The notes: generated from the sequence alone by a model not told the origin. A stretch of DNA of 21,830 nt from Treponema sp. (GCA_016296575.1 JAEDJA010000033.1:1-21830); one strand, 5' to 3'. Numbered from the stretch's first letter, positions 1-7,513 are shown. Translations and numbers: made by a program.

Positions 1-30
1 GCTCAGGGACCGTAAACTCAACCACCGTAA
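1..30. repeat. Tail of a dispersed CTCAACCACCGT-type repeat
   Basis: The first bases carry GCTCAGGGACCG followed by CTCAACCACCGTAATGC. The CTCAACCACCG word is the core of the tandem array at 9937-10070, and GCTCAGGGACCG looks like a variant of the same element (ATGCTCAACCACCG). The piece is cut by the window edge, so its full form cannot be seen. It suggests that the array in this window belongs to a family dispersed in intergenic DNA. Confidence 0.5.
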
Positions 31-42
31 TGCAAACTTATT

Positions 43-119
43 GGACAGCCTCCATTTTGACAAAAAAAGGCTGTCCTTTTTTGAAGTTTATACAACTTCT
101 AGGACAGCCCCTTTTTTTT
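43..119. terminator. Tandem, mutually exclusive intrinsic terminators
   Basis: GGACAGCC (43-50) pairs perfectly with GGCTGTCC (69-76), followed by T6 (77-82): a plus-strand intrinsic terminator. A second GGACAGCC (102-109) can pair with the same 69-76 arm, enclosing a nested GAAGTT/AACTTC stem (83-88 with 94-99), and is followed by a T-rich tract (112-119). Read on the minus strand, the 109-102/76-69 hairpin is followed by T7 (68-62), so it can terminate in that direction too. It separates an unseen gene to the left from the redox operon. Confidence 0.7.
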
Positions 120-136
120 GTCCTGGAGCAAATTTC

Positions 137-172
137 TTGCCAAAACCTTCTTTTCCTTTGTATATTTAAAAT
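137..172 (+). promoter_or_regulatory. Sigma70-type promoter of the redox operon, probably leaderless
   Basis: TTGCCA (137-142, 5/6 to the -35 consensus) is followed by an 18-bp spacer and TATATT (161-166, 5/6 to the -10 consensus). The expected transcription start, about 7 nt after the -10 box, falls on the A of the ATG at 173. No Shine-Dalgarno sequence precedes that ATG. The inference is a leaderless mRNA for the first gene of the operon. Confidence 0.6.
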
Positions 173-370
173 ATGAAGATTAAACTCAATCCAGACGAAA
201 AGATCGTAGAAACTGTAAAAAAAGGCCTTGAAGCTAAAGGCGGATACTGTCCATGCGTTATGGGAAAATCGGAAGATACCAAATGCATGTGTAAAGAATT
301 CCGTGAACAGATCAAAGATCCTGATTTCGAAGGATTCTGCCACTGCATGTTATATTATAAGGAGAAGTAA
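173..370 (+). CDS. Small ferredoxin-thioredoxin reductase catalytic-chain-like protein
   Basis: This 65-residue protein has three Cys-x-Cys pairs: CPC (26-28), CMC (38-40) and CHC (56-58). Such pairs are the hallmark of the catalytic beta chain of ferredoxin:thioredoxin reductase, where four cysteines bind a [4Fe-4S] cluster and two form the redox disulfide. In plant and cyanobacterial FTR the pairs are spaced CxC-x16-CxC-x8-CxC; here they are x9 and x15, so the middle pair is shifted while the outer span of 27 residues is kept. It is also shorter than the classical chain and has no variable-chain partner nearby. trxA starts 2 nt after its stop, which supports a role as an electron donor to that thioredoxin. 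The start at 173 is chosen because it sits directly after the promoter. Family assignment is firm on the motif; substrate is inferred. Confidence 0.8.
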   Translation: MKIKLNPDEKIVETVKKGLEAKGGYCPCVMGKSEDTKCMCKEFREQIKDPDFEGFCHCMLYYKEK

Positions 371-372
371 AT

Positions 373-687
373 ATGGAAATTACACTCACATCAGAAAACT
401 TCGAAAGCGAAGTGCTTAAAAGCAACGTTCCGGTTATTGTTGATTTTTGGGCCACTTGGTGCGGACCTTGCCAGATGCTTGCCCCTATAATTGCAGAGCT
501 TGCAGAAGAGCATCCAGAAGTAAAAGTTGGAAAAGTAAATGTTGACGCGGAGGAAAGTCTTGCAATGCAGTATGGCATTATGAGTATTCCAACAGTCATG
601 CTTTTTAAAGATGGTTCAATGGTAGACAGACTTATTGGTTATGCTACAAAAGAAGATTTTGAAAGCAAATTCGGTCTTGTTAAATAA
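373..687 (+). CDS. trxA: Thioredoxin
   Basis: A 104-residue thioredoxin of standard length, with the active site WCGPC (Cys30 and Cys33), the preceding VDFWA strand, and the cis-proline loop SIPTV (Pro73). It reduces disulfides of cytoplasmic proteins through dithiol exchange; no signal peptide is present. An AAGGAG ribosome binding site (359-364) lies inside the end of the preceding gene, 8 nt before the ATG, and the two genes are only 2 nt apart, so translation is coupled. Its reductase is probably the FTR-like protein upstream; no NADPH-thioredoxin reductase (trxB) is seen in this window. Confidence 0.95.
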   Translation: MEITLTSENFESEVLKSNVPVIVDFWATWCGPCQMLAPIIAELAEEHPEVKVGKVNVDAEESLAMQYGIMSIPTVMLFKDGSMVDRLIGYATKEDFESKFGLVK

Positions 688-693
688 TTGACC

Positions 694-1815
694 ATGAGTG
701 CTGAACCACTTTCCGAAAACCCCGATTTCCTCACCAAAGATATAATTACTTATATCGGAAATAAGCGTTCTCTTTTGGGATATATAGGGGGGGAACTTGA
801 TGAAATCCGCGGGCAACTGGGGAAGGAAAAACTTGTTACGGCAGATCTGTTTTCCGGCTCCGGGATTGTTTCGCGGTATCTGAAAAAATATTCTCAGGTA
901 CTTTATGCCAATGATTTGGAAAATTACTCCCGTGTATTAAACAGCTGTTATCTTACAAACGAAAGCTCCTTTAATAAAAATCTGTACATGAAGATTAAAA
1001 AGGAAATTGAAACAGGTGTTTCAACAAATAAGATTGAAGGACTTTTTTCAAAGGAATATGCTCCCAAAAATACAGAAGCCGTTGAAAAAGGTGAACGCTG
1101 TTTTTACACGCGGGAAAATGCGCTTCTTCTTGATTCCTACCGATTCTACATTGAAGAACTGGCCTCTCCATACCACATGGAAGACTATTTCCTGGCTCCC
1201 CTGCTTACTCAAGCTTCCGTTCATACAAATACAAGCGGTGTTTTCAAAGGATTTTATAAGGATAAGGATGGAAAAGGTGCTTTTGGTGGACAAGGGGTCA
1301 ATGCACTTTCAAGAATCATGGGAACGGTGACTCTTCCAGAACCAGTTTTCAGTAATTTTGACAGCGAAGTGCATATTTTTCAAAAGGACGCAGCACTTCT
1401 TGCAGGTGAACTGAAAAATCTTGATGCCGTATATCTGGATCCGCCTTACAATCAGCATCCATACGGTTCCAATTATTTCATGCTGAATCTGATTTTGGAA
1501 AACAAACTACCCCAGAATACAAAAATCAGTCGTATTTCAGGCATTCCATCCAACTGGAACAGATCTAACTTTAACGTACGAAAACTTGCCCTGGACAGCC
1601 TTGAAGAAATTATTTTCAGACTGAACACCCGCTTCATCATCATTTCTTACAATTCTGAAGGCTTCATTTCTTTTGACCAGATGAAAGAAATGTTAAATAA
1701 ATATGGGAACCTGAAGACGGTAGAAATTGCCTACAACACCTTCCGAGGCTCCCGAAATCTAAAACAAAGAAATATACACGTGAGCGAATACCTCTTTGTT
1801 CTGGAAAAAAAATAA
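694..1815 (+). CDS. D12-class adenine-specific DNA methyltransferase, apparently orphan
   Basis: About 373 residues. Near the N-terminus is the YIGNKRSLL block typical of the class, then the S-adenosylmethionine-binding motif DLFSGSG (about 51-57) and the catalytic DPPY (about 249-252), in the order of Dam-type (D12, alpha) N6-adenine methyltransferases. The NTSGVFKGFY region resembles the COG3392 group. It would transfer methyl groups to adenine in a specific sequence that cannot be read from the protein. No restriction endonuclease is adjacent, so it is an orphan or solitary enzyme here. The frame is open back to a TTG at 688, directly after the trxA stop; the ATG at 694 is preferred, although neither has a clear Shine-Dalgarno. 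It follows trxA by 6 nt and is probably cotranscribed. Confidence 0.85.
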   Translation: MSAEPLSENPDFLTKDIITYIGNKRSLLGYIGGELDEIRGQLGKEKLVTADLFSGSGIVSRYLKKYSQVLYANDLENYSRVLNSCYLTNESSFNKNLYMKIKKEIETGVSTNKIEGLFSKEYAPKNTEAVEKGERCFYTRENALLLDSYRFYIEELASPYHMEDYFLAPLLTQASVHTNTSGVFKGFYKDKDGKGAFGGQGVNALSRIMGTVTLPEPVFSNFDSEVHIFQKDAALLAGELKNLDAVYLDPPYNQHPYGSNYFMLNLILENKLPQNTKISRISGIPSNWNRSNFNVRKLALDSLEEIIFRLNTRFIIISYNSEGFISFDQMKEMLNKYGNLKTVEIAYNTFRGSRNLKQRNIHVSEYLFVLEKK

Positions 1816-1922
1816 ACGGTAAAAAAAAATATACCTACCACGCCGGATTTCGCTTACGGTGGAGCCCCACCTCCGCGAATCCGGGAAACAGTTTACACAG
1901 TTTTTTTCCGTTTATATTTTTC
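1813..1922. terminator. Large palindromic bidirectional terminator
   Basis: Between two convergent genes lies a nested palindrome: CCGGATTTCGC (1843-1853) pairs with GCGAATCCGG (1875-1884) with one bulged T, and GGTGG (1858-1862) pairs with CCACC (1867-1871) inside. The flanks are also symmetrical: TAAACGG followed by an A tract (from 1813) on the left mirrors a T tract followed by CCGTTTA (1902-1913) on the right. This gives a T tract after the hairpin in both directions, as expected for ending both the methyltransferase and the xylanase transcripts. Confidence 0.75.
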
Positions 1923-3128
1923 CTACAGTGTAATATCCATTACTTTTTCGCCGTTTAATGTTTCGAGTACGTATTTTCCTTTAAAACCAGCTACTTTTAC
2001 ATTTCCGTTTCCATCAGTCTTTACATTTTCTTCTGTGTGATATTCTTTATTGATTAGATTATCCAAAGCTGTATAAACCGGTTTTTCACTTCCGTCACGG
2101 CGAAGTACTCCACTTGGAGCATTAAGCCACATACCGTCCATAAAATCCCAGCTTGTGTGGGCTTTTACCAGTGGATGCTCTTCAAAAAGAATTCGGATCA
2201 TTTCAATCATCTGATTTTTCTGGCGTTCTTCAAATTCGGGTTTTGAATCATCGTCATTGTAGTGCCAGTCATTAAGATCAACAATGTGTTCAGGAATAAG
2301 AGGACCTGAAACCAGTGTATTTTCTGTAAAGTGGATTGGAATTCCAAATTTTTCAAAGCGGGCAAGCACTTCTTCCAGTTTTTCTCTTCCCCAGTAACCC
2401 TGATGCTGGTGACTCTGAAGACCGATTGTATCGATGCGAACTCCTGCATCAAGACAGCGTTCAATAAGGTCAGCATATTTTTCAGACATATTGAAATCAT
2501 TGATAAGGAAAGTTCCTTCAGGATTGCATTTTACACACTGATCAAACATTGTTTTTACGATTCCAACCTGTCCAAGCTCCTTGCAAAGTCTTGTAATGGC
2601 GTTGTCGTAGCGGTCAAAAACAGGCATGATAACAACTTCATTAATTACATCCCACTTGTCTATGATTCCTTTAAAACCTTCAACTTCACGCTGAATACGT
2701 CCTAGCTGTTTTTCAAAGATAGTTTTGTTATCGTATTTCAAAAGCCAGTCTGCACAAACTGTGTGCCAGCAAAGAGGATGACCTTTTACTTCTTTATCAT
2801 GGGCTTTAAGATATTTTGCTGCGGCCATACGGTTAGCAGTCTGTGGCTGACCTTCTTCAATTTCAAATCTTCCCCAGTAAAATGGCAGAGTTCCGTAGTT
2901 AAACACTTTAAGCCATTTGTCGGTAATATCTTTATATTTTGCAAGAATAGCGGGATTTGGATTGTCATCTAGTTCAAGCTTTGCCTTACCAACAAAGTCA
3001 AAAGCACCACAACCAAAAAGGAATTCATGGTTTGTTTGTCGAAGCCGGAGTTCAGTATCTGCCAGCACCTTACCATCTTTCATAACACTGATTACTTTCT
3101 CAGCCTTTCGTTCGTTAATCTTGTTCAT
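1923..3128 (-). CDS. Glycoside hydrolase family 10 endo-1,4-beta-xylanase, cytoplasmic
   Basis: A 401-residue GH10 protein. The acid/base glutamate is in WDVINE (Glu164) and the nucleophile is most likely Glu269 in HFTENT, where many GH10 enzymes have ITELD. HPLCWH (117-122), NDFN (210-213) and HTSWDFMDGMW (324-334) are further family blocks lining the substrate cleft. A short N-terminal beta segment (about 10-38) precedes the barrel, and about 35 C-terminal residues form a small extra strand-rich tail. There is no signal peptide, so it probably hydrolyses imported xylo-oligosaccharides in the cytoplasm. GGAG lies 6-7 nt before the ATG. It follows the second ABC exporter gene by 27 nt and is the last gene of that operon. 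Xylan as substrate is inferred from family. Confidence 0.9.
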   Translation of the reverse strand: MNKINERKAEKVISVMKDGKVLADTELRLRQTNHEFLFGCGAFDFVGKAKLELDDNPNPAILAKYKDITDKWLKVFNYGTLPFYWGRFEIEEGQPQTANRMAAAKYLKAHDKEVKGHPLCWHTVCADWLLKYDNKTIFEKQLGRIQREVEGFKGIIDKWDVINEVVIMPVFDRYDNAITRLCKELGQVGIVKTMFDQCVKCNPEGTFLINDFNMSEKYADLIERCLDAGVRIDTIGLQSHQHQGYWGREKLEEVLARFEKFGIPIHFTENTLVSGPLIPEHIVDLNDWHYNDDDSKPEFEERQKNQMIEMIRILFEEHPLVKAHTSWDFMDGMWLNAPSGVLRRDGSEKPVYTALDNLINKEYHTEENVKTDGNGNVKVAGFKGKYVLETLNGEKVMDITL

Positions 3129-3155
3129 AAATTCTCCAGAAAAGATTTTAAATTA

Positions 3156-4991
3156 TTACCTGTAATATTTTGCCTGTTCGTTGAACATACGTGAGTAAAT
3201 ACCGTTTTCCAGTTTCACCAGTTCATCATGGGTGCCGTACTCTTTGATAGTATGATCCGCAAAAACTGCAATACGGTCGCAGAATTTACAGGAACTGAGC
3301 CGGTGACTTATATAAATAGCTGTTTTTCCACCTACCAGAGTATTAAACTGCCGGTAGATTTCATATTCAGCTACAGGATCAAGAGCAGCGGTTGGTTCAT
3401 CAAGAATGACAATAGGAGCATCTTTGTAAAGAGCACGGGAAATAGCAGTTTTTTGCTGCTGACCGCCGGAAAGCTCTGTTCCATCCTTGTCATAACTTTT
3501 AAACACTGGAGTTTCCAGTCCAAGCTTCAGTTTAGCAACATCATCCTTAAGGCCGGCCTGTCTTACAATTCTTTCAATTACAGCTTTCTGTTCTTCGCCT
3601 AAAGGGTACTCTGAGTCGGAAAGTGTAATGTTTTCACGGAAGGCAAAGGCAAAAAGCTTGAAATCCTGGAAAAGGACTGCAAAAAGTTTTTTGTATTCTT
3701 CGTCGGAATATTCCTTGATATTTATGCCATCAATAAGAATCTGACCACTTGTTACATCGTAAAGGCGGCATAAAAGCTTGATGAAAGTAGTTTTTCCTGC
3801 CCCATTCAATCCTACTACCGAAAGATGTTCTCCACTTTTTATGGTGATGTTTACATGTTCCAGAACATATTCTTCACTTCTTGGGTATTTAAAACTTACA
3901 TCCCGGAATTCAATTTCATGCTCCCCTTTTGAAACAGGACGCTCACCGTAATGATTTGCATTTGGCAGATCCAAAAAAGTAAGGAACTGCGAAAAATATT
4001 TACACCGTTTGTTAACTTCCTGAACACCCATAATCATGCCACCAATGCTGTCATAGGCAGTAGAAACTGAATTCAGGCAGAGTGTTATATCACCAACAGT
4101 TAAAAAACCTTTTATTGCACGGAAGGTAATATACACATAGGAAAATGCATTTCTAAGCACATCTGCCAGGTTCATTACAAAAACCCGTGGAAGCTTCTTA
4201 TTGATTCGCATTTTTGTATTGTTGATCTGACCGTCCAGGTAAATGTCGCTTTTTACAGAAAGCATGTTTGCTGCATCATAAAGGCGTATATCTTTTCCAA
4301 ACTGAGGATCAGCTACATTCCAAAAATAATAGCCGAAAATACGGTTATCCTTGGCCAGTTTTGAAAAGAAGGAAAGTTCAATCAGATTGTTTTTGTGCAC
4401 CATAATAGTGGAAACAATCATAGCGGCAAGCTGCACTGGAAGCAGAACAGGACATTTATACACAAGGATTGCAAATACACCAAGTGCAATAAACAGATTA
4501 CTTACAATTAAAAGAATCTGATCGAAAATACCTGTAAATCCACCTGAATACCAGTCAATGCCTTCCCTAGCCCGATTCAGTTGATCAAGGGCTTCAGGAT
4601 CTTCAGTGTTTTCAAAATCCATCATGATGGACTTGTCAGCAATCTGCAGTTCCATAAGCTGGCTTATGTAAACCTGATCCACCATCTTTATATTATCAAC
4701 CTTACTTAAAAGATTGGTGAACACTTCAAGACCAAGGGTAATACCTACGTAAACCAAAAGACTCTTTAAATGTTCTTCCCGGGATGCAGCTTCTACCATA
4801 AGCATAAGTTCATCAAAAATAAATTTTGGAAGAACAACAAATCTTACTTTCTGAAGCAGATTGCACACGAAACTGATAAAATACCAGATGAAAACTCTTG
4901 GGCGGTTTTTCCAGGCAAGCTTTGAAAGATAAACCAGAGATTTTTTTACCATGTATCTTTTTGAAGGATCATTCTGATTATTTACTTCCAT
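3156..4991 (-). CDS. ABC exporter half-transporter (permease-ATPase fusion), second subunit
   Basis: 611 residues: an N-terminal membrane domain with several hydrophobic helices, then a nucleotide-binding domain with Walker A GLNGAGKTT (about 394-402), Q-loop LFQDF, signature ELSGGQ, Walker B ending in ILDEP and the H-loop YISHR. The frame is open to 5012, but GGAGG followed by a 6-nt spacer points to the ATG at 4991; this start overlaps the end of the upstream exporter gene by 14 nt. The overlap, the matching architecture and similar ATPase sequence argue that the two form a heterodimeric exporter. Both subunits keep the catalytic Glu after Walker B, so neither ATP site is obviously degenerate. 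The cargo is unknown; lipids, peptides and drugs are all transported by this family. Confidence 0.9.
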   Translation of the reverse strand: MEVNNQNDPSKRYMVKKSLVYLSKLAWKNRPRVFIWYFISFVCNLLQKVRFVVLPKFIFDELMLMVEAASREEHLKSLLVYVGITLGLEVFTNLLSKVDNIKMVDQVYISQLMELQIADKSIMMDFENTEDPEALDQLNRAREGIDWYSGGFTGIFDQILLIVSNLFIALGVFAILVYKCPVLLPVQLAAMIVSTIMVHKNNLIELSFFSKLAKDNRIFGYYFWNVADPQFGKDIRLYDAANMLSVKSDIYLDGQINNTKMRINKKLPRVFVMNLADVLRNAFSYVYITFRAIKGFLTVGDITLCLNSVSTAYDSIGGMIMGVQEVNKRCKYFSQFLTFLDLPNANHYGERPVSKGEHEIEFRDVSFKYPRSEEYVLEHVNITIKSGEHLSVVGLNGAGKTTFIKLLCRLYDVTSGQILIDGINIKEYSDEEYKKLFAVLFQDFKLFAFAFRENITLSDSEYPLGEEQKAVIERIVRQAGLKDDVAKLKLGLETPVFKSYDKDGTELSGGQQQKTAISRALYKDAPIVILDEPTAALDPVAEYEIYRQFNTLVGGKTAIYISHRLSSCKFCDRIAVFADHTIKEYGTHDELVKLENGIYSRMFNEQAKYYR

Positions 4992-6852
4992 GATCATCCT
5001 CCATAAGTACATCGTCGTTGCCCCACTCTTTTCCTTCTATATAATACTGTGCCTGAATTTCGAACATTTTTGCATACTCGCCACCCAGCTCCAGCAGACT
5101 TTTGTGATTTCCGTATTCCACCATCATTCCGTCCTTGAACATGGCAACATTATTACAGAATTGTGTTGATGAAAGACGGTGAGAAATATAAACGGAGGTT
5201 TTTCCCGCAATCAGTTTGTCAAAATCAGAATAAAGCTTTCCTTCGGCAAGGGCGTCCAAAGCTGCGGTAGGTTCATCTAGGACAACAACAGGACAGTCTT
5301 TGTAAAGGGCACGGGCCAGGGCAAGCTTCTGTTTTTCGCCGCCAGAAAGATCCACGCCATCATCATATACAACTTTAAGCAGCTGAGTATCAATACCGTC
5401 TTTAAGTGAATTAAGTTTTTCTTCCATGCCCGCGTCAATAAGATTTTTACGGGCTTTTTCCTTGTCGGTGTTTTCCGGTGTTTTCATGGAAACATTTTCC
5501 GCCATTGGGAATGCAAAAAGTGAAACATCCTGAAAAAGTGGTGCAAAAATTGAATAATAAGAATCACGTGAATAAGTAAGAATATCTACACCATTCAACA
5601 GGATGCGTCCTTCTGTAGGAATGTAAAGGCGCAGAAGCAGTTTTATGAAGGTAGATTTTCCTGCCCCGTTCAAACCTACCACCGCAAGCCGTTCGCCAGC
5701 TTTAAGGGTAAGGTTAAGATTTTTGAGAGCATATTTTTCGGCCCCTGGATATTTAAAGCTTACGTTTTCAAAAGTAAACTCATATTTATCCATGGCAGGA
5801 ACAGGAATACCGTCTTTTTTATCAGCGGAAATATCAAAATCCATAAAGCTTCTGAAATCATTTACTTCACGGTTTCGTCCCATCATCTGAGCTACTTTTC
5901 CAGTAATACTGTCTACATATCCAAAAAAAGTCATGGCAGAAGAAATGTAAAGAGAAAAATTACCAACTGTCATTTCTCCAATCCAAATCTGGCGGATCAA
6001 AAATCCGTATATAAATGCCTGAACACCAAACCAGCTGACGGTATACCACATGGAACACCAGAACCACAGAATCTGGTTGTGTTTTTCACTCTCCACGCGG
6101 GTTTTATTCAGTTCCCGATATTTTCCCATAAGCCAGTCTTTTAAAGAAAACATGCGGATATCTTTTGCCACATCAAAATTGGAAGTAATACGGTCCATGT
6201 ACCAGCGTTTTCGCCACCATGGAGCAAGTACATCCCACACTTCCCGCTTTGATTTACGGCTGGTGATTGTACTTGCTACTCCGTTAGAAATTGATGCAAG
6301 AACCATTACCAGTACAAGCCACATATTCAGTGAACTTAAAATGGCTATTCCCACTATAACAACGCCAAGCTGAACTACAATTTCCGACATCTGGCGGAGC
6401 ATTCCTTCAACACCCTGAAAAGTTCCTCCACAGGCCTGACCGGCACGCCAGTAAATATCAAGAACATCCTGATCTTCCAGGTGATAAAAATCCATCGTCA
6501 TAGATTTCATGTTTTTATCCCGGACCATACGCATGCGGACAAGCATATACATCCAGTTGGAAACATTCTGAACATAACCCTGGAAAAAGTTTACCAGCAG
6601 CATAAGGATGGTAACACTAACACCAAGAGCGCAAAGAACCTTTGTAGAAAGCATATACTGACCGGTTACAAGATCAATAACCAGTTTTGTAATATAAGAC
6701 CAGGAATACATCTGTATTGGAGTACAGAAAAAAAGAATAAAAGTAATAACAAAAAGAGCTTTTTTATAGCGGATTACCTGTTTGAGAAGATATGCACAAT
6801 TTGAAAAAAGACCGTACTCTTTGTAGTAAGGATTAAGTTTTCTTCGATCCAT
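4978..6852 (-). CDS. ABC exporter half-transporter (permease-ATPase fusion), first subunit
   Basis: 624 residues. Hydrophobic helices in the first 320 residues form the membrane domain; the ATPase follows with Walker A GLNGAGKST (393-401), Q-loop FQD (440-442), signature DLSGGE (501-506), Walker B VVVLDEP (522-528) and H-loop YISHR (555-559). It is the first large gene of a leftward operon and its last 14 nt overlap the start of the second exporter gene. No Shine-Dalgarno precedes the ATG; instead a perfect TATAAT sits 13 nt upstream, so it may have a second promoter with a very short leader as well as read-through from the small ORF upstream. Acts in the inner membrane; cargo cannot be deduced. 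Confidence 0.9.
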   Translation of the reverse strand: MDRRKLNPYYKEYGLFSNCAYLLKQVIRYKKALFVITFILFFCTPIQMYSWSYITKLVIDLVTGQYMLSTKVLCALGVSVTILMLLVNFFQGYVQNVSNWMYMLVRMRMVRDKNMKSMTMDFYHLEDQDVLDIYWRAGQACGGTFQGVEGMLRQMSEIVVQLGVVIVGIAILSSLNMWLVLVMVLASISNGVASTITSRKSKREVWDVLAPWWRKRWYMDRITSNFDVAKDIRMFSLKDWLMGKYRELNKTRVESEKHNQILWFWCSMWYTVSWFGVQAFIYGFLIRQIWIGEMTVGNFSLYISSAMTFFGYVDSITGKVAQMMGRNREVNDFRSFMDFDISADKKDGIPVPAMDKYEFTFENVSFKYPGAEKYALKNLNLTLKAGERLAVVGLNGAGKSTFIKLLLRLYIPTEGRILLNGVDILTYSRDSYYSIFAPLFQDVSLFAFPMAENVSMKTPENTDKEKARKNLIDAGMEEKLNSLKDGIDTQLLKVVYDDGVDLSGGEKQKLALARALYKDCPVVVLDEPTAALDALAEGKLYSDFDKLIAGKTSVYISHRLSSTQFCNNVAMFKDGMMVEYGNHKSLLELGGEYAKMFEIQAQYYIEGKEWGNDDVLMEDDHGSK

Positions 6853-6865
6853 AAAACAATTTTAC

Positions 6866-6894
6866 ATTATAGTTTTTCTGAATAAAATAGTTAA
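6866..6894 (-). promoter_or_regulatory. Candidate internal promoter before the first exporter gene
   Basis: On the minus strand a perfect TATAAT (6871-6866) is preceded by a 17-bp spacer and TTAACT (6894-6889, 4/6 to the -35 consensus). The predicted start lies near 6859, giving a leader of only about 7 nt before the ATG at 6852, too short for a Shine-Dalgarno, and none is visible. Confidence 0.5.
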
Positions 6895-6896
6895 AT

Positions 6897-6947
6897 CTAC
6901 CTAAAAATAATTCCTAATAAAATTAATGCTACTATACCTGCTGACAT
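6897..6947 (-). CDS. 16-residue hydrophobic small ORF upstream of the exporter operon
   Basis: The frame encodes MSAGIVALILLGIIFR, then TAG. GGAGG (6958-6954) lies 6 nt before its ATG, an ideal ribosome binding site, and a plausible promoter lies just upstream. The product would be a single short membrane helix with one positive charge at the C-terminus. The 16 nt covering the ribosome binding site and ATG (ATGGAGGATGATTATG) match the start of the second exporter gene at 15 of 16 positions. It could be a leader peptide controlling the exporter genes, a small membrane subunit, a short type I toxin-like peptide, or exported cargo; the MSAG start also recalls KdpF, but no other kdp gene is present. 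Whether it is translated is inferred only from its start signals. Confidence 0.5.
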   Translation of the reverse strand: MSAGIVALILLGIIFR

Positions 6948-6980
6948 AATCATCCTCCATAAAAATTTATTGATATTTTA

Positions 6981-7010
6981 ATTGTAAAATGAGAAGATGT
7001 CGATGGGCAA
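6981..7010 (-). promoter_or_regulatory. Candidate promoter of the small ORF-exporter-xylanase operon
   Basis: On the minus strand TTGCCC (7010-7005, 4/6 to the -35 consensus) is followed by an 18-bp spacer and TACAAT (6986-6981, 5/6 to the -10 consensus). The predicted start near 6974 leaves a leader of about 27 nt that contains the GGAGG of the small ORF. This is the only good promoter-like pair I see on that strand between the small ORF and the lipoprotein gene. Confidence 0.45.
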
Positions 7011-7096
7011 CGAAAAAATGTAACTATTTTCATAATTAAGAGGTTTTTCTTATAAATACATAAATATTAAATTTATACAAGGAGTACTTAATCAAA

Positions 7097-7513
7097 ATGA
7101 AAAAATTAATTTTACTATTAGCTGTAGCACTTCCATTTTTATTTACTGGCTGCAAAGAAACAAAAGTTTTAGATGGAGAATGGAAAGCTGTTTCTTTAAT
7201 TCAGGATGGAAAAACATATACAAATGATGAAGCGTTTATTGGCTTTGAAAATGGGATGGGCGGACTAAAAGTGCATGGTAATTCAGGAGTAAATCTTTTT
7301 AATGGTACAATCAAAATGAAAAATGGTACCGTAAAAACTGATGGTTTTGCCAGTACTAGAATGATGGGACCAGAACCAGAAATGACTTTTGAAGACAAGT
7401 TTCTTGAAATTCTTTCTTATGCAGACGGTTATGAATTAAATGATAATATTCTTGTAATAAAGAGTTCTTCTAAAAACGGAGAAATAAAATTCCAGAAAAA
7501 TTGTATAAAATGA
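7097..7513 (+). CDS. META-domain (HslJ-like) lipoprotein
   Basis: 138 residues with a lipoprotein signal peptide: MKKL, a hydrophobic stretch, and the lipobox LFTGC with Cys19 as the lipidation site. After residue 25 it matches the META/DUF306 pattern: an opening GEWKAVSL strand, a central GNSGVNLFNGT segment in the position of the usual GCN-x-Y-G, and ASTRMMGPEPEMTFEDKFLEIL, where the family has ASTRMACP. META proteins are small beta-rich envelope proteins, some tied to stress or drug resistance, with unclear biochemistry. It would be anchored in a membrane facing the periplasm or outside. AAGGAG (7079-7084) is 12 nt before the ATG, rather far. The gene stands alone, diverging from the exporter operon and converging on the esterase. 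Confidence 0.8.
   Translation: MKKLILLLAVALPFLFTGCKETKVLDGEWKAVSLIQDGKTYTNDEAFIGFENGMGGLKVHGNSGVNLFNGTIKMKNGTVKTDGFASTRMMGPEPEMTFEDKFLEILSYADGYELNDNILVIKSSSKNGEIKFQKNCIK

Noticed and set aside
688..693. TTG at 688 as the methyltransferase start
   Set aside because: It would add only two residues, directly abuts the trxA stop and has no better ribosome binding site than the ATG at 694.
3156..6852. Bacteriocin or lantibiotic export cassette around the paired exporters
   Set aside because: No peptidase C39 domain, modification enzyme or clear precursor with a GG leader; the only candidate peptide is the 16-residue ORF, which lacks such features.
6897..6947. Small ORF as a true KdpF
   Set aside because: Only the MSAG start and hydrophobicity agree; it is about half the usual length and no kdpA, kdpB or kdpC is present.
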